A DNA stretch of 64,000 nt, taken from Hymenopellis radicata. Lineage: Eukaryota > Basidiomycota > Agaricomycetes > Agaricales > Physalacriaceae. Location of the stretch: positions 124,001 through 188,000 of the forward strand of contig JADNRX010000035.1 of assembly GCA_015501595.1 (NCBI GenBank), given 5' to 3'. Under the pieces are notes generated by a model. That model had not been told where the DNA came from. It did no database searches and was given only the letters and a program-made list of their open reading frames with translations. How positions within the stretch are numbered: the first letter of the stretch is position 1; each line of letters starts with the position of its first letter. Position numbers and translations under genes: made by a program. Shown piece after piece: positions 34,701 through 44,935 of the stretch.

Positions 34701-37700
34701 AGCCAGCTTGATATTGGCAAGATTGATGTGATCCTAAAGGGGACCAACGAAGCGCTTAACTTGTTGAGTGCGAACATGTACGAAGTTGCAGATCTCGGGC
34801 TGCAGGAGTTTGGCTGTACTCTATTTCATCGTACAGATGATCCATCTACGCGTGTCGCTATCGTAAGTGAGTCTTTATCTTTAAGGCTTGCATACTCAGC
34901 ACTATGTAGCCCGAGGCGGTACAGTCTTCAGTTGCAAAAGCACTTTTTCCATCGCACACTGCTCGTCGTGACTGTCCACCAAAGGCCACTAACGATGAGC
35001 TCAGCAAGATGTCCGAGGCAGAGAGAAAGGGTTTTGATGAGCGTAAGGTACTTGATCCTATACTTATCGGCGACTTCATCTATCTGACAAGCACATTAGG
35101 ATGCCTTTGCCGCTGCCGAAACAGCAAGAAGTCTGTATCAGAAGGGCGACTCTCAGCTATCCCATGAGATGTTTGAGATGTTGCGCACTGAGTATCTTAA
35201 GATCGACTTTCGAGATGAAAAATTCGAAGCTCTTCACGCTACAGCCAGTTTGTATCTATCTATTTTATTGTATTCGTCTAAGCTGATGTTGATGCAGATA
35301 ATCGTCTTGTTGTTTTGCAGCGGCGCAAGCTTTTTGAGACCTGTGTTCTTGACAAGCTGCGAGAGTTGGGATGGCATAAAGGAACAAAGGGCAAGTTTAC
35401 GACTCCAATGGAAGCTTCGCGTACATATTTCACATCACTCCATGTTCACATCGCTTATGTCTCATCAGATGATGAGTTTTCTGGCCGTCTCTTCTCAGAG
35501 ACCGATCTGTACGGCTTTTTTGGATTCCGCTCATCTCAGGCGGCAACTGATAAACGCCAATTCGGCCCGGATGCACGCCAGAAGCATCCTGACATCGATC
35601 TATGGTGGCAGAAACCCAACGATCAAGAAATGCAGGCTAAGTACATGGGACTCTCGGCTAGCGCCTTCGACAAGCTTGTAAAAGGCGATGTTATGGATAC
35701 ATCGCGCAAGCTTTCTGCACCTCGGAACCGAAACCACCCAGCTAATCGCAAGGGCCAGGGCCGTGGGGATCATGGAGATCGGCACAATCAGCATAGGCGT
35801 AAAGATGAGCGTGGGCACTCGAGAGAGCCCAGAGAGCGTGGACGAGAAGATAAAGATGAGCGTGGGCGCTCGAGAGACCGTGGACGAGACAATTACCGCC
35901 GACGGGAAGGTTCTAGTCGTGGCCGCAGCATAGCTCGGTCTCATACCACCAGTCGTGAGTGTCACCTCTCTCCAGGTCGTCAGCCTTCCCGCCGCAGTAG
36001 GAGCCATTCCCATCATCGAAGCACTAGTCGAATCCGCCGCGGCAGCACCAGTCGTGGTCGATACTATAGTCGCAGTCGCAGTCGCAGTCGAGTCCGCGGT
36101 GGAGATCATATCCGCGTTGACGATAATAGCAAGCTTAAAAGGAAGCATGCTGGCTCATCAGGTGGTCAAAGCCCTGATACTGTGGGAGAGAGACGTCGTG
36201 GTGGTTCGAGCCCTCCTTCTAAGTCTCGATCTGGAAGCGCCTCTCGCGCGTCAAGCCCTCGACCGGTAAAGAAGAGCAGGAGAGAGGATAAAGAGAGGAG
36301 GTACGCAAACGACTACAATCCAAGGGGAAGCGAACCTCGGTATGTCGATATTGATCGTCTAGGTACTCCAGCTTCTAACGCGTCGTACTTCAGTCTTGAT
36401 AGTGACAATTTAGATGAGTAGACTTGTAGGCTAACTAGAGTTCCTTGTCAATAAGAGTCGTTACTTCTGCCCCTATTTGTCTGAACACTTTGCTCTGAAC
36501 AGTCATCATCGTTATGGTTTCAACAACCCAAGATCTATCAAATGTTTTGGCTTTATTCTTTCCAGCCGGTCTTTCACTGGAGAATGTTATCCTTTCCCTT
36601 TGTACAATCATCAGCCTCTATCCCATCTACCAGCTTCATAAAAATCAACCAACTGATGGTTCTCACGCGCGCACCCATACTGCTTGGCTGACCGCGTTCA
36701 TCCAAGTTCTAGGGGGCGCTCTTGATCCCCATGACATGGAGCTTTGGCGGGATGATACAGAGCGCTTCGAATTTGCAGCTGCCATGGCTCGCGATGCTGA
36801 TGCGTTGTATGATCTCCTTGGCATTGACAGTGACGGCTTCGAGGTTTCGTCAACCTTTATTCCCTCTCCACCCATTATCCTCGTAACACATCATCGTGCA
36901 TGCATCATCTGTCCTCCCGGTACTCGTTTAACAAGCCTACGCCAGAGAACTAAAGTCCATACTGTTTGGATTCTTGACAAGGATCGACGCTGGCGAGCTG
37001 GAAACCTTCTTGTTGGCCGGTGTGGAGTCTGCAAATCCGATTATTATCCAGACTGCATCGTCTCCCCAGGTGACATTCGGCACCATCGTATCCAGCGACT
37101 GGATTATGATGCCAGATATCTGCGCATCTCCAAGCGCGGTATATGGGTTCACCGCTATCTTGCTATCGAGCAGGAAAAGGCTGTCGCTCGATTCAAATGC
37201 GGATGGGCCAACTTTGCAGAATGGATGAACGACTCTCTTCGTCAACGGGGCGAGTCGCGAAAGATCACTACACGTCAGTCGAAGAGACTGTTCGTGGAGC
37301 ATCTGTCTCGCCGTCTACTGGTTGCACATGCTAAGCCGGATGTCGTGCAGTTCCCATCGAATGCCACAACGGATGTTCTTATGAAATCAGTTCGGGACGT
37401 GCTCGGCATCAATGGCGGCCTCTTTCCCAGTGCCATGGATCATGGGTGCAAAGATTGTACCCATAAGAAGCGCTATAAAGAGGACCTTATCGCTGAGGGG
37501 GCAATTCTCGGAACGACAGTCGATGGACTCGTTGGTCAGAGCTCGAACGACCATGATTCAGATGATGAATCTGTCAGTGATGATGATACTACCCAGGTAT
37601 GTTGTTGACCTAACTAGAGCTTCTCATCTCTCATACTTATATGTAGGACGACGAGGATCTTATTTCTGCATATAAGCGTCAACTAAACCAGGCGACCCCT

Positions 37701-40231
37701 GCACCTGCTCCAGATGAGCCTCGAGGATATGTCCGTCTTGCAGTTATGGATGGCAAGAATACCGGTCATCGTGTGCGTTGAGCCTATTCCTCCTTCAAGT
37801 TCGGTAGTTCTCATTCTAGGAATTATAGATTTGTGCCGTTCGAGATTGTAAGTCGCCACTCAAGAATTTCAAGAATGGGCGCTTTTGCTCTACCCATTTG
37901 GATGAGGGTCTCGCCGATGTTTGCGGTCTTGTAGGCTGTAATCAGCCGGTCGAAGACGGCAGCCTTACGTGCAGCACTCCTACACATAAATCTTGGTACA
38001 AGCACTACTCGAAGCGTTTCAAGCGCTTGGGCTTTGATGGTGTACGTCGAGTCATTCGTAGACAGCAGGAGTTCAATGCTCCAGCGGCTGATCCGACTCG
38101 TACTGGTCACGCACCTCCTGCTACCTTCAACATTGATCTTCCGTCGCTTGATGATCTACCAGGAACACAAGTCGAGCATACCTTTAGGGCGCGTAATGTC
38201 TACTGTATTCAAACGGTTCAGTGGGCTTGCGGGTTTCCTATTGGATGGGGCAAGTGCTATTCCTCAGAGAGTCCTTCACAGGTTCTGCGCATCATTGACG
38301 ATGTCTGGGTCGATCATCATCATCTGAAGCCAAGCATTCTAGCATACGACAATGCTTGTAAGCTTCTGCGGCATATCATTACCCAGGATCGACACAGCCA
38401 TTGGCTGCAGACCACCAAATTCATCGTCGATGTCTGGCATTATATCGGGCATAAGGCATCCGACTCACTATGCCGGCTTTGGTGCAACCCTACTCCGAAG
38501 AATGGTTCGCAACCTGATCTCATTTGTACAGCTACCGATTCATTGGGGAATACCTTTCTTACACGCGCGTTCAATACAGAGACTGCGGAGCAACTGAATT
38601 CGTGGTTGGACGGCTTTGATACACAGCTTCGACAGATGACCGACATCACCTTTGACTTCTACCTTCATTCTCTTTTCCTCATGTACGCAGATATGGTCCA
38701 AGGACGGATTGATACGAAGGATCGAGGATTGGATGAGGACTTTTGGGTAGAGATATTAGGTTAAATGAAGTTGTATGACTCGGGTTCAAGTGATCCGGGC
38801 ACGTACTAATGTCCGGGCTAGTCGTAACGCGGGCTACCTACACTAAGCTAAGGTCATATTTTTCTTGAGTGCAGACTGAATGTATGAATGTAATATATGT
38901 GAAACGGAATACCGTTACATGTCCGTTCTTGAAATATAATAGGATTACTTTTCGTGTTCATCGGCTTAAGTCCGTTAAGTCCGATCGTGGCCGCGTTCGG
39001 CAGACACGGCACCCTTCTACAGCGGGTGCTACACTGTACTGTAATGCACTGCTGCGAGTACGCTTAGGAGTCCTTCGAGCACACTGTAATACACCACAAT
39101 GTGTCACTGTTATGCGCTCCATTTCACTGTGATGTACTGTAGTATTTCGACCATAGGTTCACAGGGTGTGACCTGTGACCTCATGAACATGTTAAGTGGC
39201 ATGTTCATGCTGGCCAAAAGTGTGTGACCTAAAAAAATTATGTTCATTGAGATTTTTAACTTTTTGCTTTTTTCAAGCTTTTTTAGCTTAATTTTACGTA
39301 TAAAGTAGATGTAAACTGCAGAAATAGATAATTTTCATTATAAATAGAGTAAAATGAAAGAAAAAACTACTAAAATTGGACCGAAGAAGCAAAATTTAGA
39401 TGAAGTCAGATTTGTGACCGATTTTAGACATGTTCACAGGGCCCTGTGACCTAGTGACCAACTACAATTAGGTTCGCATCATGAGGCCTCGTGACCTGTG
39501 ATGCGAACCTATGGTAGTAATACTACAGTACTGCAGTGGGTACGCTCTGGAGCTCTTGCGGTACACTGTAATATACCATGATGTAGCACTGTTATGTGGT
39601 ACGTTGCACTGTAAGATACTGTAGGAGATCGCCGTCGGAGGAGTCGTGATGCAGTACAATACAGCGCTATATGACACTGTTATACATAATACTGTGGAGA
39701 TTCGTTCAATTCGTCGGTCACGGGTCACAAGGGACCCAAAATCGACGAAATGTCACACCGGTCACAGCTCCGAAGGCAATCTGAGAATCTGGCAGCAGAA
39801 AATGGCAAAAAAATCGTTCAAAATGGTCTAAATTAGGCAAATCGGGTGAAATTTTTTCTCCGGTCACAGCACCTTCGGCGCTGCGACGAAATCAAATTTT
39901 CGTCGCGGCGGTCACACGTCACATGGGGTGACGAATTGATTGAATCTCAACAGTAGTGCGGTGTAATTTAGTGAGATGTACTGCAACCGACCTGCCTAAA
40001 AAGAGGGGAAATTCTGCACTGAAATGTGGTACATCGCAGTAGAATCCACTGGGCCGATGCAGTGTACTGCAGTGAGTCGTACTGCCGTGCTCACTCCGGG
40101 CTTATAACTGATTCTGGTGGAGGTCGGTACCCATCTCTCCCGTCAGTTCGATACTCACTTTCTTGATGCAGGTTCAAGGACGTAGAACCGGAGACGCATA
40201 TATTGATGAGACAGAGGAGGGGCCGATGTGA
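31717..40231 (+). CDS. Array copy D: four-helix-bundle family gene interrupted in its last intron by a KDZ transposon
   Basis: Exons: 31717-31934, 31990-32170, 32214-32660, 32711-32847, 32900-33038, 33087-33215 and 40172-40231. Together they give an open frame of 436 residues. Exon 1 is acidic (DVSDDDRPDEDAESDYQSC). Exon 3 has VMRIALPYFREMNDRNDALS and LDIGESVAKLVPVFGPVLEG; exons 4-5 have ECKALAEHTACITLAIINEI and SRLGRFKYLTRRGKIGDEV. Introns 1 and 3 both start with GC rather than GT. The KDZ element (33219-40109) lies a few bases into intron 6, so a functional mRNA would need removal of a roughly 7-kb intron. Without it the frame runs into the element and stops at 33288-33290. Whether the gene still works is unknown. 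Confidence 0.7.
33209..33218. repeat. Target-site duplication, left copy (GATTCTGGTG)
   Basis: Identical to 40110-40119. The uninterrupted sequence in copies E and F has this word only once. Ten bases match; the true duplication may be 8 bp with two chance matches. Confidence 0.85.
33552..36421 (+). CDS. KDZ element companion protein, arginine/serine-rich
   Basis: Nine exons close in frame (823 residues): 33552-33928, 33978-34063, 34117-34176, 34227-34376, 34425-34607, 34657-34862, 34910-35047, 35100-35247 and 35298-36421. The N-terminus has VKKKETLVPLALNW and MQPKELKPLLAEYYKANRAA. The middle is a mixed helical region (LGLQEFGCTLFHRTD, EMFEMLRTEYLKIDF). The last 260 residues or so form a basic tail rich in RS, RG and RE dipeptides (YYSRSRSRSRVRG), like the RS domains of splicing factors or other nuclear RNA-binding proteins. 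The gene lies 93 bp upstream of the transposase gene, on the same strand and inside the same element, so it is probably a second element-encoded protein. I do not recognise a domain in the N-terminal half. Confidence 0.75.
36514..38764 (+). CDS. KDZ transposase with CxC5/CxC6-like cysteine clusters
   Basis: Three exons (36514-37596, 37647-37772, 37829-38764) give 714 residues. Residues about 130-190 carry HHRACIICPPGTRL and GRCGVCKSDYYPDC, matching the CxC5-type cluster. Residues about 404-460 carry ICAVRDCKSPLKNF, GRFCSTHLDEG, CGLVGCNQP and LTCSTPTHKSWY, matching the CxC6-type cluster. The C-terminal part has ILAYDNACKLLRHI, FIVDVWHYIGHK and LCRLWCNPTP, which resemble the second half of the KDZ RNase H-like fold. 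Fungal KDZ proteins cut and paste their own element. I could not assign all three catalytic acids by eye; the frame is intact, so the element may be or recently have been active. Confidence 0.85.
38765..39150. other. KDZ element 3' untranslated and subterminal region
   Basis: No gene. From about 39020 ACTGTA- and CACTGT-containing repeats begin (ACACTGTACTGTAATGCACT). Confidence 0.6.
39151..39514. mobile_element. MITE-like insertion 1 nested in the KDZ 3' end
   Basis: Starts CCATAGGTTCACAGGG and ends GATGCGAACCTATGG; the outer ten bases are inverse copies. The inside is AT-rich with GTGACCT repeats, and a second inverted pair AGGTTCGCATCA/TGATGCGAACCT sits near the right end. It interrupts the run of ACTGTA subterminal repeats. 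Confidence 0.6.
39697..39949. mobile_element. MITE-like insertion 2 nested in the KDZ 3' end
   Basis: Inverted ends of about 19 bp: GAGATTCGTTCAATTCGTC on the left, and its inverse with two mismatches at 39931-39949. The core is flanked by GGTCACGGGTCACA-type motifs. It carries no frame of its own. Confidence 0.6.
40110..40119. repeat. Target-site duplication, right copy (GATTCTGGTG)
   Basis: Matches 33209-33218; the rest of intron 6 and exon 7 of copy D continue directly after it. Confidence 0.85.
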
Positions 40232-40869
40232 AGGCTCCCGGTTTTCTATATCTTGATACAATGGGCACCACAGGTTGATGCGGTAAGAGTCTGAGCAGGC
40301 AATACGACGTTAATATTCATCCGTGTGAGAAGATACACCAACATGGGTATCTAAGAGCCAGGACTAAAGAAGAAGATATAAGATACCAGAACGAGCTAAG
40401 TAGATACGAACATAACACAGGTCTGATACGGAGACCATGGTCGTAATGGCGGCAATCAGACTAGGACTAGCCTATTCGATATCTCGAGGGAATACACAGG
40501 CCGTCGTGCAGCTGTGAAGCCGCGGAAATCCTCCTGGAACAATAATTCAGAGGTTGGATATGTTATACTAATTGATTGTCTTACCTCGGCGACGGCCTGG
40601 TGCTCTGTGGAAAGTATCCAGCCGTGATGAATCATGGGCGACATCACCGTGCTGTCAAGATCGTCCATCCTGAAGGATAGTATGCGTAAACTCCAGGGAC
40701 TGCGGCGGAAGCACCACAGCTCACTGCTATACAACCGAAATGCAGGTACTGAATCGAGTCGTCAGTCTAGCAAGCGCGCCAGACTGAGGTCACGTTCAAT
40801 AAAAGCCGTTATGCCAGCAGCGAGAGGGCCGCACAGCGAGCTCAACGGCGGGATCCTAGGCGAAGCCGA
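40232..40869. other. 3' flank of copy D
   Basis: Matches the 3' flank of copy C (TCTGATACGGAGACCATGGTC and surrounding sequence). No gene recognised. Confidence 0.5.
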
Positions 40870-41423
40870 TGATGAGACTGCGACCCATTAGCGCCTGTGT
40901 CCAGGATGGCAAAAGTACACTTGAAGTGTGGCGTAAACTTCGGGTTAGACGTCACTATTACCGCAGTGAAAGCGCGAGCGCAGCGGCGAAAATACCGCTG
41001 TTCACCACGTTCAGCTTCATCGATAAATTAGCCCGGCAATCCCGGCAGACCAACCTAACGTCCCTCGGGAAGTTAACCGCCTATAATCGTCTGGAAGACC
41101 CGAAGCCAGCAAGATTCGGATCGCCATCAAAGGCGAGACATGTCCGCAGAGAAGTAATTGCAGGAACTAATTAAATCAGGTCAGGATTGACCGTAGCGAA
41201 GATTCACACTTTTTTCGCAGAAAAAAAGCCGGAGTCGTCTCAAAACGAGGCGTCGTTCCTGACGTTCTTTCAACGTCGGAGGCAGCGGCGAAGCCGGCTC
41301 GACTAATGGAAAGGGACGAGCAAAAGCATGCAGCAGAATATGAAGCGACACGTACGTCTTTCATGGAAAGGCAGATTACATCTAATGAAATGGGTCAAAA
41401 TTTTGAACAGGGCCCAGAGAATT
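40870..41423. repeat. Array spacer repeat X, truncated copy after gene D
   Basis: Begins GTGTCCAGGATGGCAAAAGT and GTGTGGCGTAAACTTCGGGT, as in the C, E and F spacers. It breaks off at the left end of the TAGCGGG element; related sequence resumes at about 42920. Confidence 0.55.
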
Positions 41424-42906
41424 TAGCGGGAAGCCTAGCGTGCTCGCGGGAGTGACGGTTAGCGGGGTAGCGGGAATTACTCTGGTCCTAGCGGTCGTAA
41501 CGCTGTGACATCCAACACTAATTTAGGCCGACGTTCAAGTTGAATACATTTACTCTGCGCTATTCTCGCCTTGTTTAAGTGCTCTCCCAAGAGCTCTGTA
41601 TCCTGTTACTTTGTCGGCTTCATCGCGCTGTGACGAATTGTCCTATGTCGATGTACTTGATCGTTGTAACTGTCAAGTGGACGTCTGCAAGCCTTTTACC
41701 GGATACCCACTGCCTATCGATGACTCTCATTGACTTGTTGCACGATTCTTTCTCCTTGTGCATGACGCAGAATTCAGAAGATGACTCCTAGACACCGGTG
41801 AGTACGTACCGGACAGGATAGCAGACACTGGCAGGAACTCGACCGCGATGCGCGCACGCGCTGTTACTAAGACAGCGCCAGCCAGACGTCTGAGAGAAAG
41901 AGACCAAGTCTGAGGAAACATCCTATGGTCGCCCGGAGTCACTAATGGTTTAGCTTGTCTTTACAATAGGATGAGATCATTACTGATGATGCAGATGTGT
42001 TGAAACATTGACGCGTCACGGCATTCATACTATCTGATTGCGCTTGAGATTATCCTCAGTGCATCATAGCTCATAGCTCGTACGTGACAAAGATTGCACG
42101 CTAGCGGGATATCCAGACGTCTAGCGGGATGACCGTTAGCGGGCTAGCGAGACCGCTAGCGGGAAGGTAGACCCGCTAACGGGAAACCTTTACAAACAAC
42201 TAGCGGGATTTATCGCTAGCGGGAATTGTGTAGCGGGACTTACTCAAAGCATCTTGTACTTTACGCCGTGTCGCAATGTCGTGCAGATGTTTCTGTGTTG
42301 CGCAAGAAAAAGTGTTGTGTGTTCAAGCTCCAAGGACACCTCAAAATTCAGAGACACGACAGACACGACAGACGTCAGAATCGGCCCTACTCAGCATAGG
42401 AAGGAAGGACTGTTGTTGAGATACATCTCGTCCCTCGAGATACTAGCCCGTGGTTTGAAGCTTTTGTCGGGAATTTGCTCGATTTGGCGCTGAGTTGAGG
42501 TACGATCGACTAAGTCTTAGTTGACCGTACCTCAACTCGTGCCAAATAATGGTAACATATGATGCTTGACCTTCACGTTGTTGTCGAATTGTACATGTAT
42601 CACGGCGCAGAAATGTAGAGGTGAAATATAGGTACTAAGTCCATTCCGAGTCGATTCAGTCCCACTTTCTATGTTCACTCGCCAACTTCTGAACTCTTTC
42701 CGAGTTCCTATAAGTACCTACAGAGGTAACTACATTGTCTGTACATACAGCTAGTAGAATACTTCAACACTCTAGGATGAATCCGCCGCATAAGCTGAGT
42801 TACCCTGGTCCTAGCGGGAACCCTAACGAGGGCCTAGCGGTAACCCTAACGGGTGTAGCGGGGTGGCGGGAACCGCTAGCGGTCGATCCCGCTAGGCTTC
42901 CCGCCA
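41424..42906. mobile_element. 1.48-kb non-autonomous element with TAGCGGG repeats
   Basis: Left end TAGCGGGAAGCCTAGCG and right end CGCTAGGCTTCCCGCC are inverse copies. Clusters of CTAGCGGG, in both orientations, occur at 41424-41500, 42100-42245 and 42808-42906. The middle has no transposase and only short frames. It splits spacer X between genes D and E. The target duplication could not be fixed. Confidence 0.75.
42492..42538. repeat. 23-bp hairpin inside the TAGCGGG element
   Basis: GAGTTGAGGTACGATCGACT followed by AAG pairs with CTTAGTTGACCGTACCTCAA followed by CTC across a single T; 21 of 23 positions match. It could be a stem-loop or a small nested palindrome. Confidence 0.75.
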
Positions 42907-44640
42907 CTTTCTATGTGCCCTTTTGAACATCAGATTGACCGCAAACGCCCACCTTGTCGCCTGGACAAAAGACCGGTCTCGCGAAGACAGCTACGCCTGT
43001 CCTGGAGTCAGATATCCGTCTCCATGGTAATGCAACACTTCCTCTAGATGCAGCCTGCCCAGGTGCTGCGTTTTCGAATGCCCTGTCTTCTTCGTTAATG
43101 CAAATCCAAGCACTGAGGATAAAAGAAAACTCACGGAATAAACGCCCGCATTTCGCATGAATCTACGGAGATACTGAGCTGGAAATAAAAGAAGACAAAG
43201 AAAGAAAAAAGCACTTTTCGCGAAAGATTCAAGTCTGACCAGGGACGCCATCCACACTTCGCAAATTCGCAAAGTTCCATTGGTCGCGTTTCCAGCAGAT
43301 AGAGACGTCGATTCATCGTTGATTCTGGCGGCGCCTACGACGCGTCGCTGACACAAAGAATCGGATTTGAGGATGAAGGTGATGGCGGTAAGAAGGAACC
43401 ATCACGTTGCCGCATTTGGCCGCCATCTATGATCGTCATGCTCTCCCTCTTCCCATCATGTCGCGCCACGGCTCCTCTGCAATTCGACCCTTCTCCTCCT
43501 ATTTCCACGTCTTGTGTGGGTCCTGGATTGTTAGTTCCTCTTACTGGTGCCGAATATGACACGACGCACCTCGTCAATCCTCTCTTGTCGTTCCTCCCTC
43601 TTGGAAATCCAAACCCGAATTGAGCGCCTCTCGCTCATGGCGCTGGGTCGTCCTGGCCCATATCTGGTGACGTTAACGACTTGTAGGAGACAAATCAGCC
43701 GTGAAATTTGTGGAAGCGTTCAACATGCACCTTCTCCTCTTCGGGTATTCTGGTGCTGAATCTCGACTAATTCAGGCGATATGATAACCTGTGTGACTCT
43801 CAGAACTTTTCCCACGCACGGCTTAGACGATGTTACGCACCTTGACCGGACTTCTCTGTCCTTCTCTAAATTCTGACATCGGATCTTGGCGAATCGAGCG
43901 CCTACAATTGGACGGGCAGCACGGATTCTTCCTGGATTTGATCTGGACTATTCTTGTATGCTCATCCAGGACGGTCAACTACGAGGCCTATCTGATGATT
44001 CCCCTGACGACCTAGGAGAAGGTAACGTGGTACTCTCACCTAATGATTTTGCGACTGAATGAATCATAGGCGCCAGCTATATGACGCGTGAGCTCCCGGA
44101 CGACAACGGTGACGGAATGGGATGCTCCATCGCTGAACAACACGACGAGACGGGTAATTCGACGTCAATAGTCGTCCGGTTTGACGGGAACACTATGTGC
44201 TCTCGCATGGAGAGCTGTAGTAACACAGGAATCAGAGGGCCTGGTATCGGTTGAGCTGCGCGTCAATGGAGACTGTTCATCGCTGCAGCACTGAGGAGAG
44301 GATAGGGTGTTATAGCACATTTCGCTTTGAGATAGCGAGTTGATTGTTGGGGCAGATTGCTGACCCGCCGTTTCGGCCATCCAAGGGTAACATCGGAACT
44401 CCCATGCACGAACTCAGGTGGGGATCTGATCGGCTACATGATTTATGGACTCACAGGTATCTTACTTCACAGCTTCTCCGTTGCCGCGTATCAGGCTCTC
44501 CTTTATAATGTGCTCTGTGCTTTGCTTCTTGGATTTCTCGCGACTTCAAATAATCATTCGTTGCTTCTTTCAGAACTTGGTTCACGGTTAAGAAGTCGGT
44601 CAAGCTTCTGACCACCGAACGCTGATAAGACGATGTTATG
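42907..44640. repeat. Array spacer repeat X, copy before gene E
   Basis: Almost collinear with 47285-48960. The stretch 43380-43960 and 47670-48250 is nearly identical, with only scattered differences, which shows a recent duplication. Short frames occur on both strands but are not conserved in older spacer copies. Confidence 0.7.
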
Positions 44641-44650
44641 AGGACAACAG

Positions 44651-44810
44651 TGTTTATGTTTGCAATTGGGTCACTTTCTCCACGCGCGGTGGCTGCGGTA
44701 CGAAGGCCAGTATTTCGGACTCTTGCACATTGTTTATGTTTGCAATTGGGTCACTTTCTCCACGCGCGGTGGCTGCGGTACGAAGGCCAGTATTTCGGAC
44801 TCTTGCACAT
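44651..44810. repeat. Perfect 80-bp tandem duplication in the 5' flank of copy E
   Basis: 44651-44730 and 44731-44810 are identical, beginning TGTTTATGTTTGCAATTGGG. The other copies have this promoter-proximal block once. Confidence 0.95.
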
Positions 44811-44935
44811 TTCGGGTTCGTTTTGCGCATATACAGCTTCCTCTGAATGCTGTGCCGGTGGGTCCGAGGACGGGAAGTATCGACGTGCGTGGTATGATCC
44901 CATCAACAGTGCCTTTGCTGCCTCTTACCCTCATC

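Larger units (their letters stand above)
33219..40109 (+). mobile_element. KDZ-class DNA transposon, 6.89 kb, apparently complete
   Basis: The ends are inverted: left AGTAATATGCCCGG, right CCGGGCTTATAACT (12 of 14 pair). A 10-bp direct repeat flanks them. Many CACTGTA/ACTGTA-type subterminal repeats lie at 33240-33410 on the left and at 39020-39140, 39520-39690 and 39950-40100 on the right. Two plus-strand genes are carried: an 823-residue SR-rich protein and a 714-residue transposase with KDZ-associated cysteine clusters. Two smaller MITE-like insertions sit in the right subterminal region. The element lies inside the last intron of array copy D. Confidence 0.9.

Noticed and set aside
35600..36148. 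182-codon minus-strand frame and 104-codon plus-strand frame in the SR-rich exon
   Set aside because: Compositional shadows of the RS-repeat coding sequence; neither has a plausible start context or domain.
43335..43640. Small protein genes in spacer X, both strands
   Set aside because: The peptides look alike only where the DNA is a recent duplicate (E/F). In the older spacers A-C the frames break or change, so no protein-level conservation is supported.
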